Source: Apiospora phragmitis | Lineage: Eukaryota; Ascomycota; Sordariomycetes; Amphisphaeriales; Apiosporaceae | Assembly (NCBI GenBank): GCA_038363925.1 | Contig: JAQQWL010000015.1 | Span: 248,001-312,000, forward strand | DNA length: 64,000 bases | Reading direction: 5' to 3' | In this document: positions 36,664 through 47,569 of the stretch, piece after piece | Numbering within the stretch: the first letter of the stretch is position 1 | Layout: each line of letters begins with the position of its first letter | Position numbers and translations under genes: made by a program | The notes under the pieces: model-generated | Databases searched by the model: none | Seen by the model: only the letters and a program-made list of their open reading frames with translations | What the model was told of the DNA's origin: nothing

Positions 36664-38682
36664 ATGAAGCCCTACTTCGGCCTTCGTGGCAAACAGCTCA
36701 ACTATGCCATCGGCATCATCGCAGGATGCGACTTTCTGCTCTTTGGTTATGGTAACGGCTCTTCCTTTTTCCACAAGTACTCTGGCAATGGGCCACTAAC
36801 ACAGAAGCAGACCAAGGTGTCATGGGAGGCATCCTGACGATGCGCAACTTCCTCGACGACTTCCCTGACATCGACCCTGACGGAGCGACTACTCGGGCGC
36901 TTAAGAAAACGCGCTCCGAGACCCAGGGCATCTCTGTGGCGGCCTACAACCTTGGCTGCTTCTTGGGCGCCGTCATCACCATCTGGATCGGAAACCCGCT
37001 GGGCCGCAGGCGCATGATCCTGCTTGGCACCGCCATCATGGTCATTGGCGCCATCCTGCAGGCGTCGGCGACCACCTTACCGCACTTCATCATCGGCAGG
37101 ATCATCACCGGCATCGGCAACGGCGGCAACACGTCGACCGTGCCGACGTGGCAGTCCGAGACCTCGCGGTCGCACAAGCGTGGCAAGCTCGTCATGATCG
37201 AGGGTGCGCTCATCACCTGTGGTATCATGATCAGCTACTGGATCGACCTGGGTTTTAGTTTTGTTCCCGGCAGTGTAGCCTGGCGTTTCCCGCTGGCATT
37301 CCAGATTGTCTTCTGTCTGTTCATCTTATCAACCATCTGGTGCGTCCTCCCCTGTTGGACTGTTGTCTGGTCCCAGAACAGAGTTACTAACCCCCAAAAA
37401 GGAACCTGCCCGAGTCGCCGCGATGGCTCGTTCTTAAGGACCGAGAGGATGAAGCTCTTGACGTGCTTGCTGCCCTCGCAGACACGACTATAGATGACAA
37501 GGATGTCCGGAATGAGTTCATCGCTATCAAGGATACCGTACTGGAGATGAAAAAGGGCCGTTTCCGAGATCTATTCACGCAAGGAAAAGACAGGTTTGTC
37601 CCGGCCCCCGTCATCGTCCACTCCAGGCGCTGACATTGCTACAGGAACTTTCACCGCACCTTGCTTGGCTATACCAACCAGATGTTCCGGTAAGTTACCT
37701 CCTCGCCCCACGAAATGCATGTGTGCTCATACTGACCTGCGTCTAGTGAGTCAAACACCTGCGCTGCCGATGCGCTGCCGATGCGCTGCCGATGCGCTGC
37801 CGATGCGCTGCCTCAGTCTGCCCTTGCTCTGGACCACTTACTGACACGACCGACAGAACAAATCTCGGGTATCAATCTCATCACCTACTACGCCCCTGTG
37901 ATCTACTCCGGTCTCGGGATGAGCAGCTTCATGGCACGTCTTCTGGCAGCCATCAACGGGACGGAGTACTTCATCGCTTCATGGCCTTCCGTGTACTTGG
38001 TAGAGCGGGTCGGGCGTAGAAAGCTCATGCTGTTCGGCGCGGCCGGCCAGGCTGCCAGTATGGCAGTCCTTGCGGGTGTCAATTCGCGGCCTGACAGCGC
38101 CCCCTGCCAGATCGCCGCCGTCGTCTTTCTCTTTGTCTTCAACACCTTCTTCGCCATCGGCTGGCTCGGTATGACCTGGCTGTACCCCGCCGAGATCGTC
38201 CCTCTACGGATCAGAGCCCCTGCCAACGCCCTGTCCACTTCAGGTCAGTATCACCGGTGGAGACTCTGAAGAGATGAATACTGACGTGCAATAATCGTAT
38301 AGCCAACTGGATCTTCAACTTCATGGTCGTCATGATTACCCCGGTTGCCTTCGACAGTATTGGGTACCAGACGTACATCATCTTCGCCGTCATCAACGCT
38401 TTCATGGTCCCGAGCGTCTACTTCTTCTACCCGGAGACGGCCTACCGGTCCCTCGAGGAGATGGACGCCATCTTCCACAAGGTGGACGGCGCCGCGGCGT
38501 ACTTCCAGGTCGTCGGCGTGGCGCGTAACGAGCCCCGCCGCTACGGCAAGAACGGCGAGTTGCTCATCGCGTACGAGGAGACCGAGGAGCACAAGGCGCA
38601 CGTACACCACGGGGAGTTCAAGGGGGCATCGGCTTCGCACAGCGAGGGGGATGCGGAGAATGGTCGCGGGGGAGTGATGTAG
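36664..38682 (+). CDS. MFS sugar transporter with a nested twin intron
   Basis: Plasma-membrane proton-sugar symporter type. Exons: 36664..36751, 36811..37339, 37402..37593, 37645..37688, 37857..38243, 38303..38682; 539 residues, 12 membrane helices expected. Family signatures: GYDQGVMGG across the first splice, GNPLGRRRM (loop 2-3), PESPRWLVLKDRE (central loop), QMFQQISGINLITYY (helix 7), NWIFNFMVV and PETAYRSLEEMD (end of helix 12). All simple introns are GT-AG, and three have CTAAC or TGAC branch motifs. Between exons 4 and 5 the helix-7 signature is restored only if two nested introns are removed in sequence (see separate entry). The C-terminal tail is acidic, His-rich and cytosolic. Substrate cannot be told from the sequence. 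Confidence 0.9.
37689..37856 (+). other. Spliceosomal twin intron (stwintron), donor interrupted between bases 1 and 2
   Basis: An internal intron 37690..37746 (57 nt; GTAAGT, ACTGACC, CTAG) lies inside the donor of an external intron. Its removal brings G37689 next to TGAGT (37747 on), creating a perfect GTGAGT donor. The external intron then runs to CGACAG at 37856 with a TACTGACAC branch region; it is 111 nt without the internal one. Joining C37688 to A37857 gives Gln-Gln-Ile-Ser-Gly, the family consensus. Removing only the internal intron leaves a 37-codon low-complexity insert in frame. Confidence 0.85.
37761..37812 (+). repeat. 11-bp tandem repeat inside the external intron
   Basis: About 4.7 perfect copies of GCGCTGCCGAT lie within the external part of the twin intron. 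It lies in intron if the splicing model is right. Confidence 0.9.
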
Positions 38683-41600
38683 AAGGGGCAGGGGTCGGAG
38701 GGGTAAGAAGACATATGCATAGGCCTTGTGTACAGTGGCGTGTCGGATTCGACTCATGTCTTCCGATATCTCGACTTAAAATCAGGACTAGGAAACAAAT
38801 ACTGGATAATGCAAAAGTAAATACATAACCGTAATCAAGTCCATCAGACTACTTCACCTTGGAGTTCATTGGCACCCAGATCAGGGCTAGCACGTCAGCG
38901 GCGTAGTGATAACGAGCAGCCGAGTTCAAATATCATGCTAGACATATAGAGGCTGTTTCGGTAAGCAAACAAGTTTCGTGACAATATCTGCTGTTACAGG
39001 GCGCACCGTATGAATTGGTATTCATCCTACAACCTCAATGTTTTGCTGGCCCTTTCTTTGCCTGATGCTTTTCTGACGCCAGAAATGATTTGATCACAGG
39101 TGCTGCCATCTGGAGTGTTGGCCTGACATAATCTTCTCATACTTGGGAGGCGGGCCGAACAGGTTGCCTTCGAGACGGTAATGAGGGGGGTGAACCTGGT
39201 ATAGGACCGCAGAGCATAACATCACAATATCGTCTCGACTCCGGGCGTGATAGTTTGGCAGTGTGTAGATCTCTTGAGTTATTGCTCTATTACCAATGTC
39301 CTCGGCCGTGGTGGGGCTGGTAAGGGGCCGACGGCGCTCGGGGTCTGAGTCTGAAGAAGCCCCTGTCTGTGAAGAAGCCCTTGTCTGTGAAGAAGCCCCT
39401 GCGTCTGCTGCTAGATCACGGGTAATAAGATGCCTTCTCTAGCCAAGCGCCGTTCATGCGGCGTCTGCGGCGGCGAGCCACGCCCCAAGGTGAATACAGT
39501 TGGCGGGACAACAGCGCTCAAGACTGGTTCGTTTGCTCAGGTCTGGATTGTCGACTTGCTCGCGCGGTCGTGGTGATGCTCGGCCTGCTAGCCCGGGTGA
39601 GGCTTCTTCTTTGTTTGTATCTAGTCCTTCTGCATATTCTCATTCGAATACTTTCTCGTTGCCTTTGTATGCCTACCGGTCCAACGAATCTTCTCCGATG
39701 ATTTCTACCGCAGGGTCCAAAGTAAAAGGGGCTATGCTTTACTTTTGTCAAACTTACCAAGTGTATAGCTATGTTGTTCAACGTCTTCGCGCGCGTATCT
39801 TCTTCATGCGCCTCTTCCTCCGCGTATGAAGACACTTCCCACCGGCCATTCTTCCGGTTCCGTCGAAGCTGCCTCGGCCATACTACCGTCGGTCTGCTTT
39901 TTCAGATGACAAATAATCGAGCACCGCCTGGTCTCCAACCTGCTACATATCCGTACCTTCGATTCCGAGATGTCACAGTGCTCAGATGGATGATAGCCAC
40001 CGGCCAAACCGAACCTCCAGCACGACATGGACATCGACGGTTGATCCGTTTCACTCAGTCAGTCACCGAATGCCGGAAAAGCACATATTGTTGGCTCCTA
40101 CAGAATAGGGAACGTTCATGGTGTGATAGTTGAGAAAGTTTCCATGGCGTCAGAGGTTCCGGATCCCACAAATGCTTTCGACGCCGATGTTCCAGGACAA
40201 GAACATCCGAGATGGATGCTCATTCATCGCGCCACTGACTAGGGCTCGGTGCGCTCTGCTTTTGCCAATATACTCATCTCCGCACTCAGCTATTAAAATG
40301 CAGAGCATATAGCCATCCTTCCCATTATTGTAATTACATTCCTTATTATGGATTTGGTCTCATAATTGTCGTCGGCAACGAGGTGGGTATACGAAGGGTT
40401 TTTCCCGCAGCATCCATGCATACATGCTACTGACAGAACGAGACACAGGGCCGGTAACTCGCACTGCCTTTCTTTAGCTTCTAGTAATCGATTCTCGGCG
40501 AAGTCGAACAATCTTCTTTGTGGGGGCTCCAGGTTTGTGGTATCTGCAGGACAAAAGGGGAATGTTAGCAAGGTGGTCATCGGGATATCCTTAAGATATT
40601 TATTTTGCCTTCCTGGACTAGCCGAGGGCCATCAGGAAGACCGACAGGCCCAGGGGCGTAACGATCGCGGCCAGCTGGCGGTTGTCCAGCAGCTTTATCA
40701 TCCAGGAAGTTCGAATCGCCGTTATCGGTTTATGATTGGTCCATGGTAGGTGGCGTCGACGTTGAGCTAGTGACACCAGGGGCAGGGGGCTTAGTTTCGT
40801 CTAAAGGGGTTGATGTCCTACCCGGTCTGATCATACAACAGAAAGCGCGCCTGATCTAGCCAAGATCCTTGATTAGGGGAGCTAACAGATACATGCTGTG
40901 TCGTACTCGCATCAATTCAACATCACAGATGGGACAGTGTGTAAGTGTTTGAAGCGTTTTCACTAGAACGTCCTGGAAAGGGTGTGATGTCAGTCATATT
41001 TGTAGCTCCAGCCGAGCCATCATTTTCATCGTATCTTTCATAACTCTATCCAAATTACTATGCGATAATTTCACTTGTATTTCACTTCCGAGAAGCGGAT
41101 AGATCTGGGCCCCTGGAAATGGACTGTCAGTTAGGATTTCAAGACATGATTTAGGCGCCAAGCTCGATATGAAGCAGATCTAGCTACCTACAAAAGTCTT
41201 AACAAGACCATTCCTCGTAAAGTGTGTGTCACAGGGAGTGTTGCTCTGTGAGAAAGAAAGATGGCCATTTCTTGAAAGAATCTGGCCGCCTGCCAAAGCA
41301 TTGTGGAGGGACCTCTTCATGTCGAGGTTTGATTTGGGAGAGGAAGGGGATCTTCTAACGAGGGGACGATGTCAGAGGCTCGCCGGTATGGGTGGAGGTG
41401 GAAGATGAATGTGGTGTCCCCAAGTGTGGAAATGGTGATGGCGAGTATGGTGGGTTATTCCCCTGTAGATCTGTATCCTCCTTACGAATTAAAAAATCAT
41501 ACTGCAGAGCCTTAACACAATCGATGAGAATGACATATGTGCTACATACAAAGAAGGATCTAAAGGCCTGACCTCGTGGACTTGTATGGGACATGGATTG

Positions 41601-41856
41601 CAGTGCTTTGGGAGCCCAAGTGACAGGAGAAAGTCACCAACCTACTGGTCTTTCAGGGGGGCAGACCCTATCCACGATGGCCTCACAGGGGGCTGGCTGG
41701 GGTATGTAGGTCTTGGTTCACCGATTCCAGTCAATGTAATTTGGGCCCAGCAACAGGTACCCTACCTACCCATAGCACCTCAGGTATCCAGTTAGAAGGG
41801 TCAAAACGATAGGCAGTTGCCATCCAAATGAGGTAATGAGGTACGTATCTACGCGA
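38683..41856. other. Gene-poor region, start of accessory stretch
   Basis: About 3.2 kb with only short frames and no recognisable motif. Short direct repeats of GAAGAAGCCC type occur near 39350-39400. It marks the change from housekeeping genes to the stretch with the zinc-knuckle genes. Confidence 0.45.
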
Positions 41857-41876
41857 GTGGGCCCCACCGCATGTTT
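41857..41876 (+). promoter_or_regulatory. Shared 20-base upstream element, copy A
   Basis: GTGGGCCCCACCGCATGTTT, identical to 51421..51440, lies 107 bases before the ATG of zinc-knuckle gene A. GTGGGCCCCAC is a near-palindrome. Surrounding bases are diverged (a GTACGTA-like motif nearby is partly kept), so the block stands out as conserved. Promoter or leader function is inferred from position. Confidence 0.6.
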
Positions 41877-41963
41877 ACAAAATTGATCATTTGATGTTGA
41901 ACTTCGTTCCTCTTCCTTTCTCCATCATCACTGCAGAAAAACTTTGGAAAATTTTCTGCTCTG

Positions 41964-43528
41964 ATGGCGCCCGGAAGATTCCCTTCGCGCGTTGGCCGCA
42001 ACCATCGTGGCGGCGGTCAGCAAGACCAGCAAAGTCACGCTGGTCAATACGCACAACCTCAAGCTCAGTCTCAGTCTCACCCTCAGTCTCAACCTCAGCC
42101 TCAGCCTCAATATCAACCTCAAGGTCAGTACACAGGTCCCTACCAAGCCCCGCCAACATATGGCAATGCTGGTCAGTTACAGCCGATCTATGGCAGTGCT
42201 GGATACAACCAGCCAAATTATTGTAATGCGGGTCAGTCACCGCCGATGTATGGCGGTGCTGCTTTTTACAATCCCCCGTCCCCAGCCTACCAGCAAAGTC
42301 CCTATCTGCAGGCTCCGTTTTATTATGGTGGTGGTTTCCCATATGCCCAGACACCTTGGGCTCCTCCTCTGCTGATGGCTCCTCCGCCGATGGCTCCTCC
42401 GATGGCCCCCCTTCTGCCAATGGCTGCTCTGTCGATGGCTCCTACTGCTCCTCCTGCCCCTCTTCCTGCACCTAATTACTGTACAGCCGAATTCCCTTCT
42501 CTCAGGGAGACAGGCGTCATGCAAAGTGGGAAAGTCGGCGCGATTTCAAATTTGGATACGGTCAAGACAGTAGTTTTGAACCTAGTATTCCCCCCTCTGT
42601 CACCGACAACCCTTTGGGGGTCTCCAAGAGTGCTTGGATTTGGCCTCCGAATGGCGGCGCGCGAAGACACATTTTCTGTGGAAATTGTCAAACGCAGCAT
42701 CCTCCCGAGTTATGCCGTGGTCCTCTGGGTTCCAGAGGCCGACTTAATAATTGTGGGTTCTGTGGCAAGAAAGGTCATCTTGTTGAGGGTTGCTATAGCC
42801 TGGAAGGTAACAAGGATAGAGACCGATGGTTGGTCTACGTTGTTTGGGAGTTTAGACAGGGTCTGGCTCCGATGATCACAAAACTGGACTATTCGACCAA
42901 GGTGCCTGGCGATGAAACCAAAGGATTTATTCGGAAACCGGTGCTCAATCCTACCCTGGCAAAAGCGTGGGAGAGAGAAGTTATCTCTCTCGACAGAGCT
43001 GCCGGACGTGGGGCCTACTGGAAGCGGTTCAGGTGGACGAGTAGGTTCAAAAGACGGATCAAGGCTGTTCTGGACGAGTTGCCGGACGATCCGACTGTCC
43101 CGCAGGATTTCAAGAACCGAGGCCCGCTGCCGTCGAAGGTTTCCAACCAGGGTGATTATGGATTTGCGAGTGTCGATCCTCTGAGTATTCCGTTGATGTA
43201 CAACCAGAAATGGGTCCTATTTGAGAATGCCCCACGAGATCCACCTGAAACCAATCCCTTTTTCAAGCTTGTAAATGGCTGGGAGGAATCCAAAGAATCT
43301 CAGACGAGTGACCAAGAGGAGCGCGATCAAGTTATGGGCCTGGATAAGAACCGCCGGGCGACCCGTCAGCCTCGTCAACAGGAGGCAGCGATGTCGGCTT
43401 CTAACCCTGATGAGATGGGAGCGGACGACATCAAGGAAGAGTATGGTTCACCTCAGGCAGTAGATGTAACAGCTCTGCATTCTTTGGTAGAAACAAGTTC
43501 CATCAAATCTGAGCCCAAGTCACCTTAA
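41964..43528 (+). CDS. Paired zinc-knuckle protein, copy A (family unrecognised)
   Basis: N-terminus: RGG-like and Gln/Pro/Ser repeats, then Tyr/Asn/Gly and Met-Ala-Pro-Pro repeats (low complexity, typical of RNA-binding or condensate-forming proteins). A W-x-WPPN motif near 42640 leads into two zinc knuckles at about 42676..42798: CxxC-x3-H-x4-C and CxxC-x4-H-x4-C (NCGFCGKKGH). A folded-looking half follows (RKPVLNPTLAKAWEREV, GAYWKRFRW, QKWVLFENAP), then a polar tail. The frame of the N-terminal part and that of the rest differ by one base; the change lies between 42476 and 42515, probably a missing base near the GG at 42513. Repaired length is 521 residues. Copy B aligns over most of the length, which proves both frames are coding. 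Nucleic-acid binding is inferred from the knuckles. Confidence 0.65.
42055..42125 (+). repeat. Hexamer-type CCTCAG/TCTCAG repeat in gene A
   Basis: Imperfect six-base repeats encode alternating Gln with Pro or Ser. This is coding low-complexity sequence, not a transposon end. Confidence 0.7.
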
Positions 43529-44606
43529 AACTCAACAGGGGTTTTCCTTCAGGAAGAAGTTTTAACGCTCTAGGTAGAAGAATACTACAGAGTAACCCGT
43601 CACCGCCACCTGCCTTATCGTTTTTGTGTGAGATGCTGTGTTTCGATTTGTATTTGATGCAATGTCAAATGTGACGTACCTACGCGTCAAGTGAACTAAA
43701 GTCATCTGAATTCTGCACGCTTCTATTCTCACCCATGCTCCTTGGCCATAAGTATTTGAGTCAAGGACAGTTCTTCTGCTGGCGATTTCTTACCGCGATA
43801 TCTGTAACTGGATTTAAATGTCCATAATGTTAAAGTTATGAGCCCATCGATAGTTGGAAAGGCCTGATTGGACTTCCTTTTCTACCCAGAGAGGCCGATA
43901 GACGAGCGGATGATTGCATTGAGCGTGCGGCGTTTGACAAGCTGAAGCTATTCGCAGAAGGGACCACGGATTTCGTGAGCTTGTATGCAGCTTTATGCAA
44001 TGCTTCGTTGTCAACAATCGCCATCCAGTCAGTTCACAACCCCTAATACGCATTATAATGGCATCCGTTGCACTATAGCGACCGTCTTCAGTACTGTCTC
44101 GGCATCCTCTTCAATACTAAATGAGAAAGCTTGCTTGCTTCACCGCACTTGTAATTGGGCTTCTGTGACATTCGTGCTTTCGTGACTCCCTATCAAATCA
44201 GGTAATCATGGCTACCATATGGGGTTTGAAGCTGCAATTACTCATCCGTCTGCAAATGTAATGTCAGATACTCACTGAAACTCCAACCTGGCGCGACGCT
44301 CATGCTGGTGTGCTCGGACTCCTTGCTGCCTTCTCCTTGGAAGATCGATCGTATCTGCACGCATTAACAATAGGACAAGTAGGAATAAAGTTGATTCAGG
44401 ATTCAACCCAGAAGTGCAGACACCTCAAATAGGCTGACGAGTTCAATGGATAAGATAGTACCAAACACTGAACATTGTAGTATGAGCTGTCAGAACCAAC
44501 CTTTCGCCTTTTCAAGTGCATCCTATCATGTTTTCCTATATGCCCGAGAGGCCACACACAGTGATTTGGCTTCTGTTCAGTCACCTTCCTGCCGTTGTCT
44601 GTTCTC
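43529..44606. other. Intergenic region, no gene recognised
   Basis: About 1.1 kb: 3' flanks of gene A and of the minus-strand pseudogene. No supported gene. Confidence 0.45.
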
Positions 44607-45438
44607 CTATGCTGGGACAGTCTCCTCACACCCTTCGCGGTTGAAAGCATCGGGCCAGCCATTGTCACGATATATCTGACGTACTTCCTACATTCCATGT
44701 GAGAAGGTATGCCCAACCACTAAGGGGTGATTGCCGGAGCGGCTCAACCGAGCGAAACTTACATCAGTACTGACATCGTGCCGAAACATAATACCGTCAT
44801 CTACGCTCTCAACCACGGCGGCCCAATCCAGGGTGCGATACTTCTCCTTCCACTCCTCAAAAAAATCTGCCACAGGGCGAGTGTGGTAGGCGCGCCATGC
44901 GTCAGGGTTATCCCGCGCAGGCTCCGACCTCTCAGGACGCTCCTGTTAGATGAAATTCGTGACAGTGCCTGATTCTTACAATCAGGTTGTATTATCAATG
45001 ATTTGGTAATGCATTGGCTTGATCTAATGACTTGCCAGTCTCAGTGTCCAACAACAGCCAGCTTCCGTACCTGCTCCCGGACGTCAGAACCGCCAAGTGT
45101 GGAGGTACAGTACCTGCTCCGTACGGAGCCAGGTTGCCGTCGACAAGGCCCCGATCGAACGTCCAACGCGTGGCAGAATCGTAATAGTTTGTAGCACGTG
45201 TCATTAGAACCACTTGATCGTTGCCTTGACCGTTGGACCGGATATACGGTAGGTGTCGCAGAAGGTCGCATACAGCGGCATTCTTGCCCAATGGAGCAAT
45301 GTATGCGTCGGTCAGATCCGGCCATCCCTCATTCAGTGGATTGACTATGTCCTCAGTCGAGAGGCGCGGCAGGGTTGCCAGGAAGTGGTAGAAAGAACGC
45401 ACTGCGGTTATCGAGTTGTTATGGGTGTAGCCAATCAT
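44607..45438 (-). pseudogene. Conserved fungal hypothetical protein with one in-frame stop
   Basis: Three exons: 45036..45438 (MIGYTHNNSITAVRSFYHFL, then GAGTVPPHLAVLTSGSRYGSWLLLDTETG), 44763..44968 (QERPERSEPARDNPDAWRAY, FFEEWKEKYRTLDW), 44607..44687 (VRQIYRDNGWPDAFNREGC). This order matches, from memory, a multi-copy family of ascomycete proteins possibly related to SMI1/KNR4; the superfamily is uncertain. Intron 1 (44969..45035) has a GC donor, GCAAGT; intron 2 (44688..44762) is GTAAGT to TAG. Codon 142 is TAA (44946..44948) where CAA, Gln, is expected (the next codon is CAG). All else is intact. Loss of function is likely unless readthrough occurs or the stop is a sequence error. The C-terminus also ends a little early. 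Confidence 0.65.
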
Positions 45439-45808
45439 TCTGGATGGAGTGGCCCAGCGGAAGATTGGGCGGGTTAAGAAAACATTACAGAACCGGAGAG
45501 AGAGAGAGCCCGAAAGAGGTAGATATGGAGGTAAAATATGTACCTAAAGTACTAACATAAATAAATATAAAGTATATAATAAATGCGTGATCATTGCTTG
45601 AGGGATTACGAACGCTGTATCAATTTTGATGTAAGTCAGCTGAAGAAGGTACGTACCGATCCCACCTTCCCAATTCGGAAGGCGGACAGATACTGCCCCC
45701 ACACTTCCCAATGTTTTGTGATGCAGCCAACTTTGCGATTTGGATTTCCTCTTTTTTTCCTTTCCTCTTCATCCCGTCTTTGCGCAAAGTGACAATGCCA
45801 ACATCAAC

Positions 45809-47569
45809 ATGTCGACACCAGAACAAGACTATTTTCTCAGTATCTGGCAAAAGGCCCTTGAATCGCTCGTACAAAAAGCAGGAGGCAATGAGCCTCTGAT
45901 TAAAATAACGAAAACCATCATTCGCCAGTATGAAACATAGTTATCCGGCGACAGGACACCCAGGTTAGATTTCCTGTGGTTTGTCATTGCAACACTCTGG
46001 TCCACCTGTAAGTTGTTGCCCTTCAGTTTTCCTTTCATTCGCTTTGCTTCTGGCCTGATGCTGACATGGTCTACAGTCTGTGAAGGGGACGACCAACTAG
46101 AAGAACGCAGGCCTCCACCGCAAGGAATTGCACCAGAGGCCGATATGTTAACATGTTCTGTTATAAGGGAAGTCACGATAGAGAAGTATTCAAAGGTCGA
46201 TGATTGGATCCAAACTTTCCTGCGAGTCCCTTCAAGTAGGCAACCCACAGCTTCATTTCCCCGGCCACGCGGAGGTATGGCTGAGTCTCAATGGGCGAAG
46301 CCCAACCCAACCACATCCGGATTACTAGCCACGCAGACAAGCGTCGCGAACCACCCTCAGAGATCCCTAGCCGCACAGACAAGCGTCGCGACCCTTCCTC
46401 AGAGAGCCCAAGCCGCGCAGACAGGCGTGGCGATCCCCCGTCAGCGAGCCCAAGCCGCGCAGACAAGCGCAGCGATCCCCACTCAGCGACCCCTAGCCGC
46501 ACAGATCAGCGTGGCGATACCCCCTCAGCGAGCCCAAGCCGCGCAGACGAGCGTTGCGAAACGAGCTATTCAATCAAGCAGTGGTCCAGGATCGGACCTC
46601 ACAGTGGTCGAGCCAAAGACCAAGAAACCTCGGGTAACCGAGCCGGTTGGGAGTATTAACCTGCCGTCTTTGGGCCTTCCACCCGTGCACCCTGGCGCCT
46701 GCGTTAGCTGTGAAGTCAAGCTGCCATGCGACGTCAAGGTGTCAGAATGTGTTGCGCCATATATGGTAATCCTGGGCAAGTTCCTGGGAGTATTTATCCA
46801 TGTCTCCGAGGGCCAGAACTCGGTCCAGATCAAGGCCCACCAACTCAGGGGCGATCAGGGTATGGGAAAGGAAATCCTGGACTTGAACAATGAGTTCAGG
46901 GTACGCCGCGCGTACAACATCTTTCTGGGGTGGACAGCCGACATGTATCAGAACGGAAAGGCTAAAAACTTGGCCAAATTTGTTCAGGACGTATTGGCCG
47001 CTGATGCCAGTGACATGGTTACCCAAAGCAAAAGGTTGTCCGAATCTATCAATTGCAAGGTAAATATGCAATCGCAAGTGGCGCCTCCGGACGAATACCC
47101 GGAGAACTCTCATTTCTTCACTCCAAGGCACGGAAGCGCTGCGGAGCAGAGGCAGAATCAAGCAGCGCGGCAGCCCGTCGAGGAAGTGGCTCCAGTGAGA
47201 CCCAACCCTCCGGCGGGCCAAACGCTGTTGCCCCATCAGAGGAAACAGCTGCCAGCTATGACGCAAGACGCGCGGCACGGCATATCAAGAAGATATTCTA
47301 TCGTGTCGGGATTGCCATTCATCCGATCCCTCGATGACGAAGATGAGTCCAACAAGACCAAGCCTGCCAAGGATGATTTGATAACGGCTATAGAAGAGGC
47401 CAAGAAGGAGTCTATGGGGGCTAAAGTCACCTGGGGCAAGCCTACCAAGGGCGAGGGCGAAGAGGCTACGGAGGAGGCCGAGTCCACGGATGTCACGCCT
47501 GCCAAGGGCGAGGGCGAGGAGGCCACGGAGGAGGTCTCGATAAGCGAGGTGGGTGTGAAGAGTGGCTAG
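45809..47569 (+). pseudogene. Companion protein downstream of copy A, 42-bp repeats, in-frame TAG
   Basis: Exon 1 45809..46007 begins MSTPEQDYFLSIWQKALESL. A clean 69-nt intron (46008..46076; GTAAGT, GCTGACA, CTACAG) leads to exon 2, 46077..47569. The frame is consistent across the join but codon 44 is TAG (45938..45940), after RQYET; CAG to TAG is one possibility. After the stop: LDFLWFVIATLW, CEGDDQLEE, a segment with IREVTIEKYSKVDDWIQTFL, six 14-residue repeats, a basic patch (KTKKPR), a core of about 150 residues (VKLPCDVKVSEC, APYMVILGKFLGVF) and an acidic Glu-Ala-Thr tail. No family is recognised. If translation starts later, or if exon 1 is spliced differently, the gene may be intact; for that reason the pseudogene label is tentative. 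Confidence 0.45.
46325..46560 (+). repeat. 42-bp coding tandem repeat
   Basis: About six copies of a 42-bp unit encode a 14-residue motif close to AAQTSVAIPPQRAQ. Because 42 is a multiple of three the frame is kept, and all other frames stay open too, which produces false opposite-strand frames. Units differ by a few bases, so the array is not very recent. Confidence 0.85.

Noticed and set aside
37747..37856. A coding exon of 37 codons between exons 4 and 5 of the transporter
   Set aside because: It is in frame but encodes repeat-derived Cys/Ala/Asp sequence inside the conserved helix-7 signature; nested splicing gives exact family sequence instead.
46173..46502. Minus-strand repetitive frame opposite the 42-bp repeats
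   Set aside because: Frames stay open on both strands simply because the unit is a multiple of three and stop-free.
46325..46560. CRISPR-like array
   Set aside because: Direct coding repeats without spacers in a eukaryotic gene.
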